Part shown: positions 23,975-34,149 of the stretch, piece by piece
Numbering within the stretch: the stretch's first letter is position 1
How the letters are laid out: every line of letters starts with the position of its first letter
Assembly: GCF_016316925.1 (NCBI RefSeq)
Contig: NZ_JAEEGB010000005.1
Coordinates: 62,001-126,000 of the forward strand
Direction: 5' to 3'
Length of the DNA: 64,000 nt
DNA from: Clostridium aciditolerans
Lineage (GTDB): Bacteria; Bacillota; Clostridia; Clostridiales; Clostridiaceae
Made by a program: the position numbers and the translations under genes
The notes under the pieces: model-generated
The model's input: only the letters and a program-made list of their open reading frames with translations
What the model was told of the DNA's origin: nothing
Databases searched by the model: none

Positions 23975-25291
23975 CTATGCGAATGCTTTGTATATGCCTC
24001 TTAGTGCTTTTTCAAAATCTTCATTTTCTACACCGACAGTGATATTTATTTCACTTGCTCCCTGATTGATCATTCTTATATTTACGTCTCCCTCTGCAAG
24101 ACCTCTAAATAACTTTGAGGATATTCCCTTAGTTCTATCCATTCCTCTACCCACAGTAGCTACAAGTGCCATATTAGGATAAACCTCTAGAGAGTCTGGA
24201 TTACACTGCCTTTTGATTTCCTCCAATATGTTATCCAGCTTATCTCCAAGCTGTGTATCTTCTATAACTAAGGAAACAGAGTCTATACCAGAGGGCATAT
24301 TTTCAAAGGATACTCCATTACTCTCCAATATGGAAAGAAGCTTTCTGCAGAAACCTTGTTCTGAATTCATAAGCATTTTTTGTACAGCTATAACTGTAAA
24401 GCCTTTTTTGCCTGCTATACCAGTGATAGTTCCACTGTAGCTTATAGGCTTGTCATCATCCACAATTAGAGTTCCTTTGTCCTGTGGTCTATTAGTATTT
24501 TTTATATTTATAGGGATATATACGTCTCTGATTGGAAATATACTTTCCTCGTGCAGTACTTTTGCCCCCATATAAGAAAGCTCCCTAAGTTCCTTATAAG
24601 TTACAACTTCTATTGGCTTTGCATTTTCCACAATATTTGGATCTGCCATTAAAAATCCTGAAACATCTGTCCAGTTTTCATAAAGTTCTGCGCCTAAGCA
24701 TCTTGCAACTATTGCTCCAGTTACATCAGGACCTCCTCTTGAAAAAGTCTTTATAGTCCCATCAGGTATTGCCCCATAAAAGCCTGGTATAACTGCTCTT
24801 TCCACAGCTGACATCTTTTCATCTACAGCTTTTTGCGTAGCTTCAAAATCTATCCTGCCATAACTTTTAAAACGTATAATTTCTGCTGCATCTACAAATT
24901 CATAGCCTAAGTAGTCAGCAAGAATTAGTCCATTTAAATATTCCCCACGGCTAGCTGTATAATCTGCTGAAGCCCCATCTTCAATTTTAGCTTTTATTTC
25001 ATCAAGATACTTTTTTATATCTATCCTAACCTCCAGCTCCCTTACCAAGCTAGTATATCTCTCTTCTATATGCCTAAAAACATCATCAAAAGATATGCTA
25101 TTTTGAGCATGTGCATGGCACAAATATAATAGATCTGTAATTTTGTAGTCCTTACTAAACCTTTTACCTGGTGCTGAAGGCACAACATATCTTCTTTTTT
25201 CATTTTCTAAAACTATGTTCTTTACTTTTCTAAACTGCTCACTATCAGCAAGTGAGCTTCCTCCAAACTTAGCTACGATTAGATTATTCAT
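23975..25291 (-). CDS. lysC: Aspartate kinase
   Basis: 438 residues. The amino-acid-kinase opening AKFGGSSLAD, the aspartate-binding TASRGEYLNG and SRGGPDVTGAIVA segments, and two C-terminal ACT domains from about residue 300 are clear. It phosphorylates aspartate, the first step toward threonine, methionine and lysine. Placement with hom, thrB and thrC suggests a threonine-pathway isozyme. The 216-base gap from thrB holds a dispersed repeat, so translation and perhaps transcription of lysC-hom may be separately tuned. Confidence 0.95.
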   Translation of the reverse strand: MNNLIVAKFGGSSLADSEQFRKVKNIVLENEKRRYVVPSAPGKRFSKDYKITDLLYLCHAHAQNSISFDDVFRHIEERYTSLVRELEVRIDIKKYLDEIKAKIEDGASADYTASRGEYLNGLILADYLGYEFVDAAEIIRFKSYGRIDFEATQKAVDEKMSAVERAVIPGFYGAIPDGTIKTFSRGGPDVTGAIVARCLGAELYENWTDVSGFLMADPNIVENAKPIEVVTYKELRELSYMGAKVLHEESIFPIRDVYIPINIKNTNRPQDKGTLIVDDDKPISYSGTITGIAGKKGFTVIAVQKMLMNSEQGFCRKLLSILESNGVSFENMPSGIDSVSLVIEDTQLGDKLDNILEEIKRQCNPDSLEVYPNMALVATVGRGMDRTKGISSKLFRGLAEGDVNIRMINQGASEINITVGVENEDFEKALRGIYKAFA

Positions 25292-25315
25292 TCTTAGCCC
25301 CCCATTTATTGTTTA

Positions 25316-25508
25316 AATGAAACTCCTCTTCCTTATGTCGAGGAGTACTCACTGAGTAAGCGACAATATCAAAACCGAAGATTTTGTATGTCTGCTTAAC
25401 TGATTCACACAAAATCAGCACTCTGTGTAAGTGACTATCACCAAATCACAGATTTGGTGATAGTCACTTAAGATTTTGGTTGCCTGCTTAAGATTTTGGT
25501 TTTCTGCT
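25316..25508 (+). repeat. Dispersed repeat, copy C, with a perfect 20-bp hairpin
   Basis: The block starts ATGAAACTCCTCTTCCTTAT and shares 38 identical bases (25411-25448) with copy A. Bases 25428-25447 pair perfectly with 25451-25470 around a 3-base loop. It ends with two tandem modules of the AAGATTTTGG-TGCTTA type. It lies inside the threonine operon between thrB and lysC, running opposite to transcription. Confidence 0.8.
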
Positions 25509-26416
25509 TATCCACACTGAGTTAGCTGCTCTAAATTATTTACCACAGTACCCTTATCATCTATGTTAAGCTCTTTAACTTCCCATTTACTTTGCAAATT
25601 TTCTAAAAAACCTTGAATATTTTTGCAAAACTCCTGATCTTCTTCCTTAAGCATAACCATAATTGTTGGGCCTGCCCCACTTAAAAATACGCCCAAACAA
25701 TTAAGTCTTTCACACTCTTCTTTTATTGAATAAAAATTCTCTATAAGCTGCGCTCTGTAATCCTCATGTAGCTTGTCTTTACAAGCATATTTGATTAAAT
25801 GAAAATCCCCATTATTTAATGCTGATATCAAAAGTGCAGTTCTTCCTACGTTAAAAATCCCCTGCTTATAATCTATATTCTTAGGTAAAACTGCTCTGGC
25901 TTCTTCTGTAGATAATGTAAAATTAGGTATAAGTGCACAAAATTTAATGCCTTCCTTAACCCTTACATTGTTGTAAACAACCTTTTTGCCTTCTGATATA
26001 GAAACAGTCATTCCTCCGCAAAAGGCTGGATTTATGTTATCTGGATGACCTTCTACCTCCACCGCCAAATCTAAGAGTTCTTGATCATTTAAAACTCTTC
26101 CAGCCAATTCATTAGCGCAAATAACTCCCCCTACCACACAGGCAGCACTACTCCCAAGACCTCTGCATACAGGTATATCGCTCTCTATTCTTATTCTTAA
26201 ACCAGCAGGTTTATAGCCCATCTTTTCGAAACATCTTTTCATTGCGACATATGTCAGGTTATCTTCATTTTTAAATTTATCTTCACAACCTTCGAAAACA
26301 AGCCCCTCTTCGATTTCCTCCACATAAAATCTATTGTACATATTAACTGCTACCCCAAGACAATCGAAGCCTGGTCCCATATTAGCACTTGTTGCTGGTA
26401 CTCTAACCTCTACCAT
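25508..26416 (-). CDS. thrB: Homoserine kinase
   Basis: 302 residues from the ATG at 26416 (AGGTGATAGTT upstream); a GTG at 26425 directly abutting thrC's stop would add three residues. GHMP-kinase motifs are present: [15 protein letters not shown] near the N-terminus, [16 protein letters not shown] as the ATP loop, and [14 protein letters not shown] as motif 3. It phosphorylates homoserine to O-phosphohomoserine for ThrC. Translation is likely coupled to thrC. Confidence 0.96.
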   Translation of the reverse strand: MVEVRVPATSANMGPGFDCLGVAVNMYNRFYVEEIEEGLVFEGCEDKFKNEDNLTYVAMKRCFEKMGYKPAGLRIRIESDIPVCRGLGSSAACVVGGVICANELAGRVLNDQELLDLAVEVEGHPDNINPAFCGGMTVSISEGKKVVYNNVRVKEGIKFCALIPNFTLSTEEARAVLPKNIDYKQGIFNVGRTALLISALNNGDFHLIKYACKDKLHEDYRAQLIENFYSIKEECERLNCLGVFLSGAGPTIMVMLKEEDQEFCKNIQGFLENLQSKWEVKELNIDDKGTVVNNLEQLTQCG

Positions 26417-26425
26417 AACTATCAC

Positions 26426-27907
26426 CTACACCCCTAAAAAATTTTTAATTACTTCTCTCATTTCATCCTTTTTACATGTTACTTTATGACGAATTTCTTT
26501 TTTATCTAAGCTCTCTATTCCCTTAGGTATTTTCAAGCCCATCTTCTCAGATAGTACTTGTACCATCTCAAAATCCGAAGCACTGCTATTTGCAAAATTT
26601 AAAACCTCATTTATACTTCTTGGAAACTTAAATGGACTTGCAGTAGAGGCTATTACGGCAGCTCTATCATTATATGTATTTTTCTTATACTTTTCATAAA
26701 CCTCATAGGCTACTGCAGTATGTGTATCTATAACATATTCTGAAGCTTCATAGACCTTTTTAACTGCTGCAAGAGTTTCTTTTTCGTCAGCAAAGCCCCC
26801 ATATAATATCTTCAGCTTTTCTTTCATCTCTTCATTTATCTCATAATTACCTTCTTCTTTAAGTTGTTTCATAAGATTATTTATAAGTTCTTCATCTCTG
26901 CCGCTTATTTCATATAAAAATCTTTCTAAATTGCTGGATATTAAAATGTCCATAGAAGGAGAATTGGTCACGGAGAATTCTCTTTTTCTGTCATAAATTC
27001 CGGTGTTTACGAAATCTGTAAGTACTTTGTTTTCATTAGATGCACAAATTAACCTTCCTAGTGGCACTCCCATTGCTTTAGCATAAAAAGCCGCTAGTAT
27101 ATTACCAAAGTTTCCTGTTGGTACAACTACATTTATGCTTTCCCCTTCTTGTATTTTTTTATCTTTTAGCAGACTTACATATGAATAAACATAATAAACC
27201 ACTTGAGGCACTAATCTCCCTATGTTTATAGAGTTTGCCGAAGAAAGCATATAGTTATTTTTATTTAATAGCTCATTAAATGCTTTATCATTAAATATCT
27301 CCTTAACTCCATTTTGTGCGTCATCAAAATTCCCCTCTATACCAACTACAAAAGTATTTTTCCCTTCTTGTGTAGTCATTTGTCTCTTTTGAATTTCACT
27401 TATCCCATCCTTTGGATAAAAAACTACAATCTTTGTTTTATCAACGCTATCAAAACCTTCTAATGCAGCTTTTCCAGTATCCCCGGATGTAGCAGTAAGT
27501 ATAACTATTTCTTTTGTCATGCCTATTTTCTCTGCTGCTGTTTTTAAAAGATAGGGAAGTATACTTAGTGCCTTATCCTTAAATGCCAATGTCTTTCCAT
27601 GATAAAGTTCTAAAAAATATGCTCCTGCTTTGTAGTTCAGTGGTGCTATATAAGAATTTTCAAACTTTTCATCATAAGCTCTATCTATACATTCTCTAAG
27701 TTCAGCATCGCTAAAATCATCAAAATACTTTTTAATAATATAAAATGCAAGTTCCCTATATTTCATATCCCCTAACTCTTGAAAGGATTTTGTGATTTTA
27801 GGAAATTCTTCTGGTACATATAGTCCTCCATCTTCAGCTATGCCCCTAATTATTGCTGCAGATGCTCCCACAACTTTCCCGTTCCCCCTAGTACTTCTAT
27901 ACAACAA
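26426..27907 (-). CDS. thrC: Threonine synthase
   Basis: 493 residues, the long form of threonine synthase. The N-terminal Thr-synthase cap (MLYRSTRGNGKVVGASAAI) precedes the PLP lysine in HGKTLAFKDKALSILPYLL; TATSGDTGKAALEGF binds the cofactor phosphate and VPTGNFGNILAAFYAKAMG lies deeper in the fold. It converts O-phosphohomoserine to threonine. It heads the threonine cluster on the minus strand; I find no T-box in the 600-base region upstream. Confidence 0.97.
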   Translation of the reverse strand: MLYRSTRGNGKVVGASAAIIRGIAEDGGLYVPEEFPKITKSFQELGDMKYRELAFYIIKKYFDDFSDAELRECIDRAYDEKFENSYIAPLNYKAGAYFLELYHGKTLAFKDKALSILPYLLKTAAEKIGMTKEIVILTATSGDTGKAALEGFDSVDKTKIVVFYPKDGISEIQKRQMTTQEGKNTFVVGIEGNFDDAQNGVKEIFNDKAFNELLNKNNYMLSSANSINIGRLVPQVVYYVYSYVSLLKDKKIQEGESINVVVPTGNFGNILAAFYAKAMGVPLGRLICASNENKVLTDFVNTGIYDRKREFSVTNSPSMDILISSNLERFLYEISGRDEELINNLMKQLKEEGNYEINEEMKEKLKILYGGFADEKETLAAVKKVYEASEYVIDTHTAVAYEVYEKYKKNTYNDRAAVIASTASPFKFPRSINEVLNFANSSASDFEMVQVLSEKMGLKIPKGIESLDKKEIRHKVTCKKDEMREVIKNFLGV

Positions 27908-28195
27908 TGTATTAGTCTCCTTTTTGCAATTAATGTCATTTAGATTTAAAACTCAAATATGATTAACACTTTATAATGTTTCCACACAAAAGTCAAATGT
28001 ATTTTGTTCGCGTACATTTCTAAATTATAAAATTTAAACGTTAACATTTGCTTATTTTTCAATCTTATTGGTGAGTTTATATTCTTCTAAAACTGAAAAG
28101 ATTAAAAGTTTTAGTTGCAATTCAAAATGCAAGATTTTTGCAGGAATCTCCTGTTTGAAAACGTTTTTATTGCAAAAACAAACAAAATTCGGAAA
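27908..28195. other. Intergenic leader region between thrC and the glycine riboswitch
   Basis: Very AT-rich with no supportable ORF. A CTAAAACT/AGTTTTAG inverted repeat (about 28089-28115) and a short CAGGA/TCCTG repeat near 28141 are the only structures seen. The thrC promoter must lie here, but several AT-rich candidates compete and I cannot choose one. The T-box hallmark is absent on the minus strand. Confidence 0.4.
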
Positions 28196-28224
28196 TTGAT
28201 TTAGATTGGTGTCTATGTTAATAT
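28196..28224 (+). promoter_or_regulatory. Promoter for the glycine riboswitch transcript
   Basis: TTGATT (28196-28201), a 17-base spacer and TAATAT (28219-28224) lie about 60 bases upstream of the aptamer. Confidence 0.5.
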
Positions 28225-28286
28225 CCTATTAAACAATTTAATACGGATCGGATGAATTTAGCGGAATAATTTTATTAAACCGTTAT

Positions 28287-28376
28287 TGGACGAACCTCTG
28301 GAGAGACTCGACTGAGCACCGAAGGGGAAAGCCAAAATATATTTTGGTGAAGCTCTCAGGTAAAAGGACAGGGGAT
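28287..28376 (+). promoter_or_regulatory. Glycine riboswitch, single aptamer
   Basis: The gcvT-motif landmarks appear in order: GGACGAACCTCTGGAGAG, GAGCACCGAAGGGGAAAGC, a variable AT-rich hairpin, then CTCTCAGGTAAAAGGACAG. Only one aptamer is seen, not the common tandem pair. It is followed by a strong terminator at 28431-28454 and precedes an ACT-domain gene and a UPF0210 gene, an unusual target for this riboswitch class. In tested glycine switches of this layout, glycine usually turns expression on. Confidence 0.93.
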
Positions 28377-28430
28377 TTTGAACGGGAAAAAATAACTATT
28401 TATTTTTTGCTTCAAAAATCTTGCTTTCCA

Positions 28431-28454
28431 GAGACTAAATTTAAATTTAGTCTC
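28431..28454 (+). terminator. Terminator of the glycine riboswitch
   Basis: GAGACTAAAT pairs with ATTTAGTCTC around a TTAA loop, followed by TTTTATTTTG. It is 55 bases after the aptamer and 72 bases before the ACT gene, the expected place for an expression platform. Confidence 0.85.
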
Positions 28455-28525
28455 TTTTATTTTGTCCGATGGATACACTCCTGGGTAAATTGTTTAAAAT
28501 TTAATTTCATAAGGAGAGATAAAAA

Positions 28526-28795
28526 ATGAAAGCATTTGTAAGTGTATTAGGAAAAGATAAGGTAGGTATTATTCATGAAGTAACTTCTGTATTATCTAAA
28601 AACAACGTAAATATTTTAGATATTAATCAAACTCTCATAGATGATTACTTTGCTATGGTAATGCTTGTTGATTTGTCAAAAATGCAGCTTGAATTTAAGG
28701 ATTTAAAAACTAAACTTGAAAATAAAGCTGCAGAAATAGATGTTTCTATTAAAGTTCAGCGAGAAGATATATTTAATTCAATGTACAAAATTTAA
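28526..28795 (+). CDS. ACT-domain protein, UPF0237 family
   Basis: 89 residues, a single ACT domain: FVSVLGKDKVGIIHEVTSVL, NILDINQTLIDDYFAMVML. ACT domains bind amino acids; this family resembles the regulatory GcvR type. ATG follows AAGGAGAG. It lies 21 bases before the UPF0210 gene, its constant partner in many Firmicutes, and the pair sits under a glycine riboswitch. A glycine- or one-carbon-sensing role is a reasonable inference. Confidence 0.93.
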   Translation: MKAFVSVLGKDKVGIIHEVTSVLSKNNVNILDINQTLIDDYFAMVMLVDLSKMQLEFKDLKTKLENKAAEIDVSIKVQREDIFNSMYKI

Positions 28796-28816
28796 ATTAC
28801 AAGGAGTTTTAAAGCA

Positions 28817-30175
28817 ATGATTAATTTAAACAATATAATGGAAACAATAAAAATGGTAGATGATCAAAATTTAGATATAAGAACAATTACAATGGGTATA
28901 TCTCTTTTAGATTGCTGTCATAGTGACGGAAAGCAATCAAGAATTAAAATTTATGATAAAATAACTAAATATGCAGAAAACTTAGTTAAAGTTGGAAGAG
29001 AAATTGAAACAGAATATGGAATACCTATTGTCAATAAAAGAGTATCTGTAACTCCTATATCTATTATTGCTCAAGCTTGTGATGATACTGATTATGTTGA
29101 ATTCGCTAAGACTTTAGATAGAGCTGCTGAGACTTTAGGAATTGACTTTATAGGAGGATTTTCAGCTCTAGTACAAAAAGGATACACTAAAGGAGACCGA
29201 ATACTTATAGAATCAATTCCTGAGGCTCTAGCTATTACAAAAAAAGTTTGTTCCTCAATAAATGTTGGAAATAGCAAATCTGGAATAAATATGGATGCTG
29301 TTAGAGACATGGGGAGAATAATAAAAAAGACTGCTTATCTTACAAAGGACACAGACAGTATAGGCTGTGCTAAGCTTGTAGTATTTGCTAATGCAGTAGA
29401 AGACAACCCATTTATGGCTGGTGCATTTCATGGAGTTGGAGAAGCTGAATGCATAATAAATGTCGGTGTTAGCGGACCAGGAGTTGTAAAATCTGCCCTT
29501 GAACAAGTAAAAGGAAAAAGCTTTGATGTAGTTTCAGAAACAATAAAGAAAACTGCATTCAAGCTAACAAGACTTGGCCAATTTGTAGCACAGGAAGCTT
29601 CAAGAAGACTAGATGTTCCTTTCGGAGTAGTTGACCTATCACTTGCTCCAACACCAGCTATAGGTGATAGTGTAGGAAGACTTTTAGAAGAAATGGGACT
29701 TGAAAGCTGTGGATGCCATGGAACTACTGCTGCTTTAGCCCTATTAAACGATGCAGTTAAAAAAGGTGGTGTAATGGCCGCTTCTCAAGTAGGTGGGCTT
29801 AGTGGTGCATTCATTCCTGTAAGTGAAGATGAAGGAATGATTGCTGCAGTAAAATCTGGTTCCTTAAATTTAGAAAAATTAGAAGCAATGACTTGTGTTT
29901 GTTCCGTAGGTCTTGATATGATAGGAATCCCTGGAGATACTCCAGAATCAACTATATCAGCAATTATTGCAGATGAGGCTGCTATTGGAGTAATAAATAA
30001 CAAGACAACTGCAGTAAGAATAATACCTGTTTACGGCAAAACAGTTGGTGATGAAGCTGAATTTGGTGGCCTTTTAGGAACAGCTCCTATAATGCCTGTA
30101 AGTAAATTTTCCAGCGAAGATTTTATAAACAGAGGCGGACATATTCCTGCGCCAATTCACAGCTTTAAAAATTAA
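28817..30175 (+). CDS. UPF0210 (PFL-family, DUF711) protein
   Basis: 452 residues, full length for the family. Conserved stretches include [12 protein letters not shown] at about 25-36, [37 protein letters not shown], and [20 protein letters not shown]. The structure is reported to resemble glycyl-radical enzymes of the pyruvate-formate-lyase group, but the glycyl-radical motif is not evident here and the activity is unknown. ATG follows AAGGAG. Its cotranscription with an ACT protein under a glycine riboswitch links it to glycine metabolism by inference. Confidence 0.93.
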   Translation: MINLNNIMETIKMVDDQNLDIRTITMGISLLDCCHSDGKQSRIKIYDKITKYAENLVKVGREIETEYGIPIVNKRVSVTPISIIAQACDDTDYVEFAKTLDRAAETLGIDFIGGFSALVQKGYTKGDRILIESIPEALAITKKVCSSINVGNSKSGINMDAVRDMGRIIKKTAYLTKDTDSIGCAKLVVFANAVEDNPFMAGAFHGVGEAECIINVGVSGPGVVKSALEQVKGKSFDVVSETIKKTAFKLTRLGQFVAQEASRRLDVPFGVVDLSLAPTPAIGDSVGRLLEEMGLESCGCHGTTAALALLNDAVKKGGVMAASQVGGLSGAFIPVSEDEGMIAAVKSGSLNLEKLEAMTCVCSVGLDMIGIPGDTPESTISAIIADEAAIGVINNKTTAVRIIPVYGKTVGDEAEFGGLLGTAPIMPVSKFSSEDFINRGGHIPAPIHSFKN

Positions 30176-30188
30176 AAAGTCAAAAGGG

Positions 30189-30213
30189 CATGGATTTACA
30201 ATACAAATCCATG
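30189..30213 (+). terminator. Terminator after the UPF0210 gene
   Basis: CATGGATTT (30189-30197) pairs with AAATCCATG (30205-30213), followed by TTCTTTCTTTT. It starts 14 bases past the stop codon. Confidence 0.85.
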
Positions 30214-30314
30214 TTCTTTCTTTTACATAAGTATTTAATATTGTTATACCTATTATTTTATAGTATAAACTAATACAAATACTTTACACTCCGTTTTTTG
30301 CTTTCATTTGACTT

Positions 30315-30344
30315 TTGTTAAAGTTTAAGAAGATATGATATAAT
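30315..30344 (+). promoter_or_regulatory. Promoter of the MFS gene
   Basis: TTGTTA (30315-30320), an 18-base spacer and TGATATAAT, an extended -10 with a perfect TATAAT (30339-30344), lie 74 bases upstream of the start codon. Confidence 0.5.
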
Positions 30345-30417
30345 CTTCACGTATTTGGAATAATGTATATCTAGACATATTTTTTAAATTAAACATGAAT
30401 AAAGAAGGCGATAAAAT

Positions 30418-31659
30418 ATGAATTTGAAAAAGCATTTTAAAATGTTTATAGAAGACAATTTTCATGCTCTTACCCATAAAAACTTTAGATACTATTGGAT
30501 TGGGCAATGCGTATCTGTTATTGGTACCTGGGTTCAAAGTGTTAGTCAATCTTGGCTTGTACTTTCACTTACAGGTTCACCTTTCTTGCTTGGAATTATA
30601 GGAACAATGCAATTTTTACCTATAACGCTTTTCTCGCTATTTGCAGGAGTTGCTATAGACAGGTTTCCAAAGAAAAAAATCCTTTTAATCACACAGACAT
30701 TATCAATGCTTTTGGCTTTTATAATGTCTGCACTAGTATTTACCCACAGCATAAAATACTATCACATTGTAATACTTGCACTTTTTTTAGGATTCATAAA
30801 TACAATTGACATGCCTACAAGACAGTCTTTTATAGTTGAAATTGCAGGCAAAGAGGATTTAATGAATGCAATAGCTTTAAACTCTGCTACCTTTAATCTT
30901 GCTAGAATTGTAGGCCCTGCTATAGGTGCACTACTTATGGCTTATATAGGCATAGCCTGGTGCTTTTTTCTAAACGGCTTGAGCTTTTTAACAGTGCTTT
31001 GCGGTCTCATATATATTGAATCAAAACCTTATGTGCGAAAGAACTTTTCTAACAACATATTTAAAGAAATTAAGGATGGTCTTAAATATATTTTTAATAA
31101 TTCTGTGCTATTTGAAACTGTTTGCATGGTCACTGTAATTGGAATATTTGTCTTTAATTATAATATTTTAATTCCTGTTTTCACAAAAAACGTTCTTCAT
31201 CAGCAGGAAAAAATATATGGATTTTTAATGTCCTCCCTTGGAGCAGGCTCTCTTATAGGCGCAGTTATGGTTTCCTTAAGAAGTAAATCAGGACCTAAGA
31301 AGCTAATTTTATTCGGAAGTTCAATAATTACTGCTGTTATGCTTATCTTCATAGGTTTTTCCCGTACTTATTATACGGCGGCAATTTTTCTTGTAATAAA
31401 TGGACTTTTCAATATTTATTTCTCTACTACTGCTAATTCAACGCTGCAAGTTAACTCTAAGGATGAGTACAGAGGAAGAGTTATGAGCGTATATTCACTT
31501 GTATTCGCTGGAAGTGCTCCTTTAGGTAGCCTATTTTCTGGTTATGCCGCAGACAAAATTGGCTCTGCCTGGGCTTTTGTACTATGTGGTTCTTTAACAT
31601 TAGTTTGTGTTTTTATGCTTATGATTATATTTAAAATAAGAGCTAAACCTGCAACATAG
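30418..31659 (+). CDS. MFS transporter (EntS/DUF894-like)
   Basis: 413 residues with about 12 hydrophobic helices. The N-terminus FRYYWIGQCVSVIGTWVQSV, then GVAIDRFPKKKILLITQTLS (the loop 2-3 motif), and DMPTRQSFIVEI are typical of the enterobactin-exporter/macrolide-efflux-like MFS branch. It probably exports a small molecule; the substrate is unknown. It is monocistronic, and the terminator overlaps its stop codon. Confidence 0.9.
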   Translation: MNLKKHFKMFIEDNFHALTHKNFRYYWIGQCVSVIGTWVQSVSQSWLVLSLTGSPFLLGIIGTMQFLPITLFSLFAGVAIDRFPKKKILLITQTLSMLLAFIMSALVFTHSIKYYHIVILALFLGFINTIDMPTRQSFIVEIAGKEDLMNAIALNSATFNLARIVGPAIGALLMAYIGIAWCFFLNGLSFLTVLCGLIYIESKPYVRKNFSNNIFKEIKDGLKYIFNNSVLFETVCMVTVIGIFVFNYNILIPVFTKNVLHQQEKIYGFLMSSLGAGSLIGAVMVSLRSKSGPKKLILFGSSIITAVMLIFIGFSRTYYTAAIFLVINGLFNIYFSTTANSTLQVNSKDEYRGRVMSVYSLVFAGSAPLGSLFSGYAADKIGSAWAFVLCGSLTLVCVFMLMIIFKIRAKPAT

Positions 31660-31685
31660 AAGTTCAATATTGTAGGTTTAGCTCT
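31639..31685. terminator. Bidirectional terminator overlapping the MFS stop codon
   Basis: A 16-bp stem with one G-U pair (31639-31654 with 31670-31685) spans the end of the MFS gene and stops two bases before the end of the convergent DUF817 gene. T-rich sequence follows on both strands. Confidence 0.75.
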
Positions 31686-31686
31686 T

Positions 31687-32505
31687 TCATGTATTACAAA
31701 TTTCATCACTGGAATGCTTCAGCTTTAAATTAGCAACAATTATTATGCTTATAATCACTAGCAGAAACCATGAGCTTATCTTTTGTAAATGAACAATATT
31801 CCATGTTTCTGTTTGGTTTGGGTATTTCCAAGCCCCTAAAAATGTTGATATATTTTCTGCTACCCATATAAAAAATCCAATTAAGAAAAAGGAGAGAACA
31901 AGATGCATCTTAAAACATTTTTTATAAACTTTAAATTCTACATTTGACTTTAAAAAAATGACAAATAGACTTAATACAATAAACCATCTTAAATCCAATA
32001 TATAGTGATGTGAAAAAAAGTTAGTATATATTACAGCTGCTAAAGGGTAAGTAATATAATTGCTTGGCCAATTTATAAATTTTAGATCAAATCGTCTCCA
32101 TGCCTGACAAATATAACTTGCTACACTGGAATACATAAAACCACTGTATAAAGGAACTCCCCAAAATTTAGTTATAGCATACTCCGGATAAGCCCAAGAA
32201 CCCATATGTACTTTATATAATTCAAGAACTAAACCTATAATATGAAATAGTGATATTACTTTTAATTCTTCTATAGTTTCTAATTTAAAGTGAACCATCA
32301 TTACTTGAACAATTACACAAGCTATCAAAATAAAATCATATCTATATAAAAAAGGTATGCTTATCACCTTTGAAATTGCTAATATGAGAAATATTGCAAC
32401 TGGAAAAACACATGATAATGCTTGTTGTGCTGCAAAGTAAATTAGATATTTTATATATTTCAATTTTTTTCCTTCTTTCAATATTTTTAAAACATAGACA
32501 ATCAT
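31687..32505 (-). CDS. DUF817 integral membrane protein
   Basis: 272 residues with about eight hydrophobic helices. Family-typical stretches are HMGSWAYPEYAITKFWGVPL, SGFMYSSVASYICQAWRRFD and FIWVAENISTFLGAWKYPNQ. The family (B. subtilis YoaT relatives) has no known function. It is monocistronic and convergent with the MFS gene. Confidence 0.88.
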   Translation of the reverse strand: MIVYVLKILKEGKKLKYIKYLIYFAAQQALSCVFPVAIFLILAISKVISIPFLYRYDFILIACVIVQVMMVHFKLETIEELKVISLFHIIGLVLELYKVHMGSWAYPEYAITKFWGVPLYSGFMYSSVASYICQAWRRFDLKFINWPSNYITYPLAAVIYTNFFSHHYILDLRWFIVLSLFVIFLKSNVEFKVYKKCFKMHLVLSFFLIGFFIWVAENISTFLGAWKYPNQTETWNIVHLQKISSWFLLVIISIIIVANLKLKHSSDEICNT

Positions 32506-32567
32506 TAATTTTATATTGCTATTATATTAATTTACCCTGCTGAAATCAACATAAATCTATTTTTCTT

Positions 32568-33992
32568 CTATTTAATACTATGCTTTTCATTTAGTTTACG
32601 GTAAAGAGTCATACGTGGAATACCTAAAGTTTTACATGTCTCTTTCTTATTATAATTACATTTTTTCAAAGTATCGTGTATAATTTTCATCTCTATTTCT
32701 TTTAATGTATCCTTTAAAGTTAAATTTTTAGGACAATCTAGCTGATAATTTTTCATTTGTTGTTTTTGTACATTTTTTAATATATATTCTGGAATATCTT
32801 CATTTTTAATAATAGTATCTTCAGAGTTTATGATAATACTTTCAATAATGTTTTTTAGTTCTCTTACATTTCCTGGCCAAGAATAGGATTTAAGAATTTT
32901 TATAATTTCATCTGGAATTATTTTGTATATTCCTAACTTTTGATATAACTTAGTTGCAAAATGCTCTGCAAGTAACTGAATATCCTCTCCTCTTTCTCTA
33001 AGACTAGGAACTTTTAGATTTAACACATTTAGTCTATAAAATAAGTCCAATCTAAATTTTCCTTGCTTTACTTTATCCTCTAATGAAGCATTAGTTGCGG
33101 CAACTACTCTTACATCTATAATAGTCTTTTTATTGCTTCCCACTTTTTCTAATTCTTTTTCTTGTAAAACCCTTAACAGCTTTGTTTGCATACTTAGCGG
33201 AAGTTCTCCAATTTCATCAAGAAAAATAGTTCCTCCATTAGCTAACTCAAATTTACCCTTTTTACCGGATTTTTGAGCACCTGTAAAAGCTCCTTCTTCA
33301 TATCCGAAAAGTTCGGATTCTATAAGTGTTTCCGGTATAGCCCCACAATTTACTGGTATAAAAGGTCCTTCTTTTCGTGGACTAGCGTTATGAATAGAGT
33401 GAGCAAACAACTCTTTTCCAACTCCACTTTCCCCAGTGATTAAAACTGTAAAATCCACACCACTATATTTAATGGCTTTCTTCTTGCAACTGAATCCTGT
33501 TGAAGAAATTGTTAAAATATCATTAAAAGTATATTTTGAATTATATACTTCTGATACTTTACTAGCTTTATATAAGGATAACTTTTTAGTAAAGTCATCT
33601 TCCACTAAAAGATTATATAGAAAACTCAAATCATCAATAGATATAATTCCCAACCCTCCAATTATCTTATTATGATAAAAAAGAGGAATCCTATCTACAA
33701 TACATTCTCTACCATCCTTAAATTTATGTTTTTGTCCTATTTCTGCTTGTCCAGTTTTTAGTACAAGAGGTAATCGAACTGTGGGATCAATTTCTGGTAA
33801 ATATTTTCCTTCCACATCTTCATGTTTAAGGTTAAGAAGTTTTAAAAATGCTTTATTCATAACTATTACTTTACAATCTGTATCTACAATGTTAATGGGT
33901 ATAGGCAATTGATCAAAAATAAGGGAAGTTATATAAGTAAATAAACTAGAAATTTCTTCTTTATTAAAACTGGTATTGTTATTTTCAAGCAT
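32568..33992 (-). CDS. Sigma-54-dependent transcriptional activator (PAS-AAA+-Fis)
   Basis: 474 residues. A PAS sensor covers about 20-120 ([20 protein letters not shown]). The AAA+ domain has Walker A GESGVGKE at 187-194, the sigma-54 contact GAFTGA at 234-239, and Walker B as [12 protein letters not shown] Fis-type helix-turn-helix ends the protein ([20 protein letters not shown]). ATG 33992 precedes a divergent CoA-transferase pair with a -24/-12 promoter and upstream palindromes, so it very likely activates that operon. The PAS ligand is unknown. Confidence 0.95.
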   Translation of the reverse strand: MLENNNTSFNKEEISSLFTYITSLIFDQLPIPINIVDTDCKVIVMNKAFLKLLNLKHEDVEGKYLPEIDPTVRLPLVLKTGQAEIGQKHKFKDGRECIVDRIPLFYHNKIIGGLGIISIDDLSFLYNLLVEDDFTKKLSLYKASKVSEVYNSKYTFNDILTISSTGFSCKKKAIKYSGVDFTVLITGESGVGKELFAHSIHNASPRKEGPFIPVNCGAIPETLIESELFGYEEGAFTGAQKSGKKGKFELANGGTIFLDEIGELPLSMQTKLLRVLQEKELEKVGSNKKTIIDVRVVAATNASLEDKVKQGKFRLDLFYRLNVLNLKVPSLRERGEDIQLLAEHFATKLYQKLGIYKIIPDEIIKILKSYSWPGNVRELKNIIESIIINSEDTIIKNEDIPEYILKNVQKQQMKNYQLDCPKNLTLKDTLKEIEMKIIHDTLKKCNYNKKETCKTLGIPRMTLYRKLNEKHSIK

Positions 33993-34149
33993 AGCATCAC
34001 CTCATTACATTATATCCATAAATTTCAAATTTATGTTGTCTATAAGTATACCATTGAGCTGTGTTTATTTCAAATTTATGAATAGAGTTCTTGGCATCGG
34101 ATAAAAGTTTTTAGCTGCTAATGAAATTTTTTATTATAAATAAAATTAA

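Noticed and set aside
25400-25508. Possible CRISPR-like array of short repeats
   Set aside because: The modules are unequal, spacing is irregular and there are no unique spacers of constant length or cas genes. It fits a dispersed intergenic repeat.
27908-28250. T-box or threonine attenuator before thrC
   Set aside because: The T-box sequence hallmark is absent on the minus strand and no Thr-rich leader peptide was found.
28225-28430. Second glycine aptamer forming a tandem switch
   Set aside because: Only one set of GGAGAG and CCGAAGG core elements is present; flanking sequence does not repeat them.
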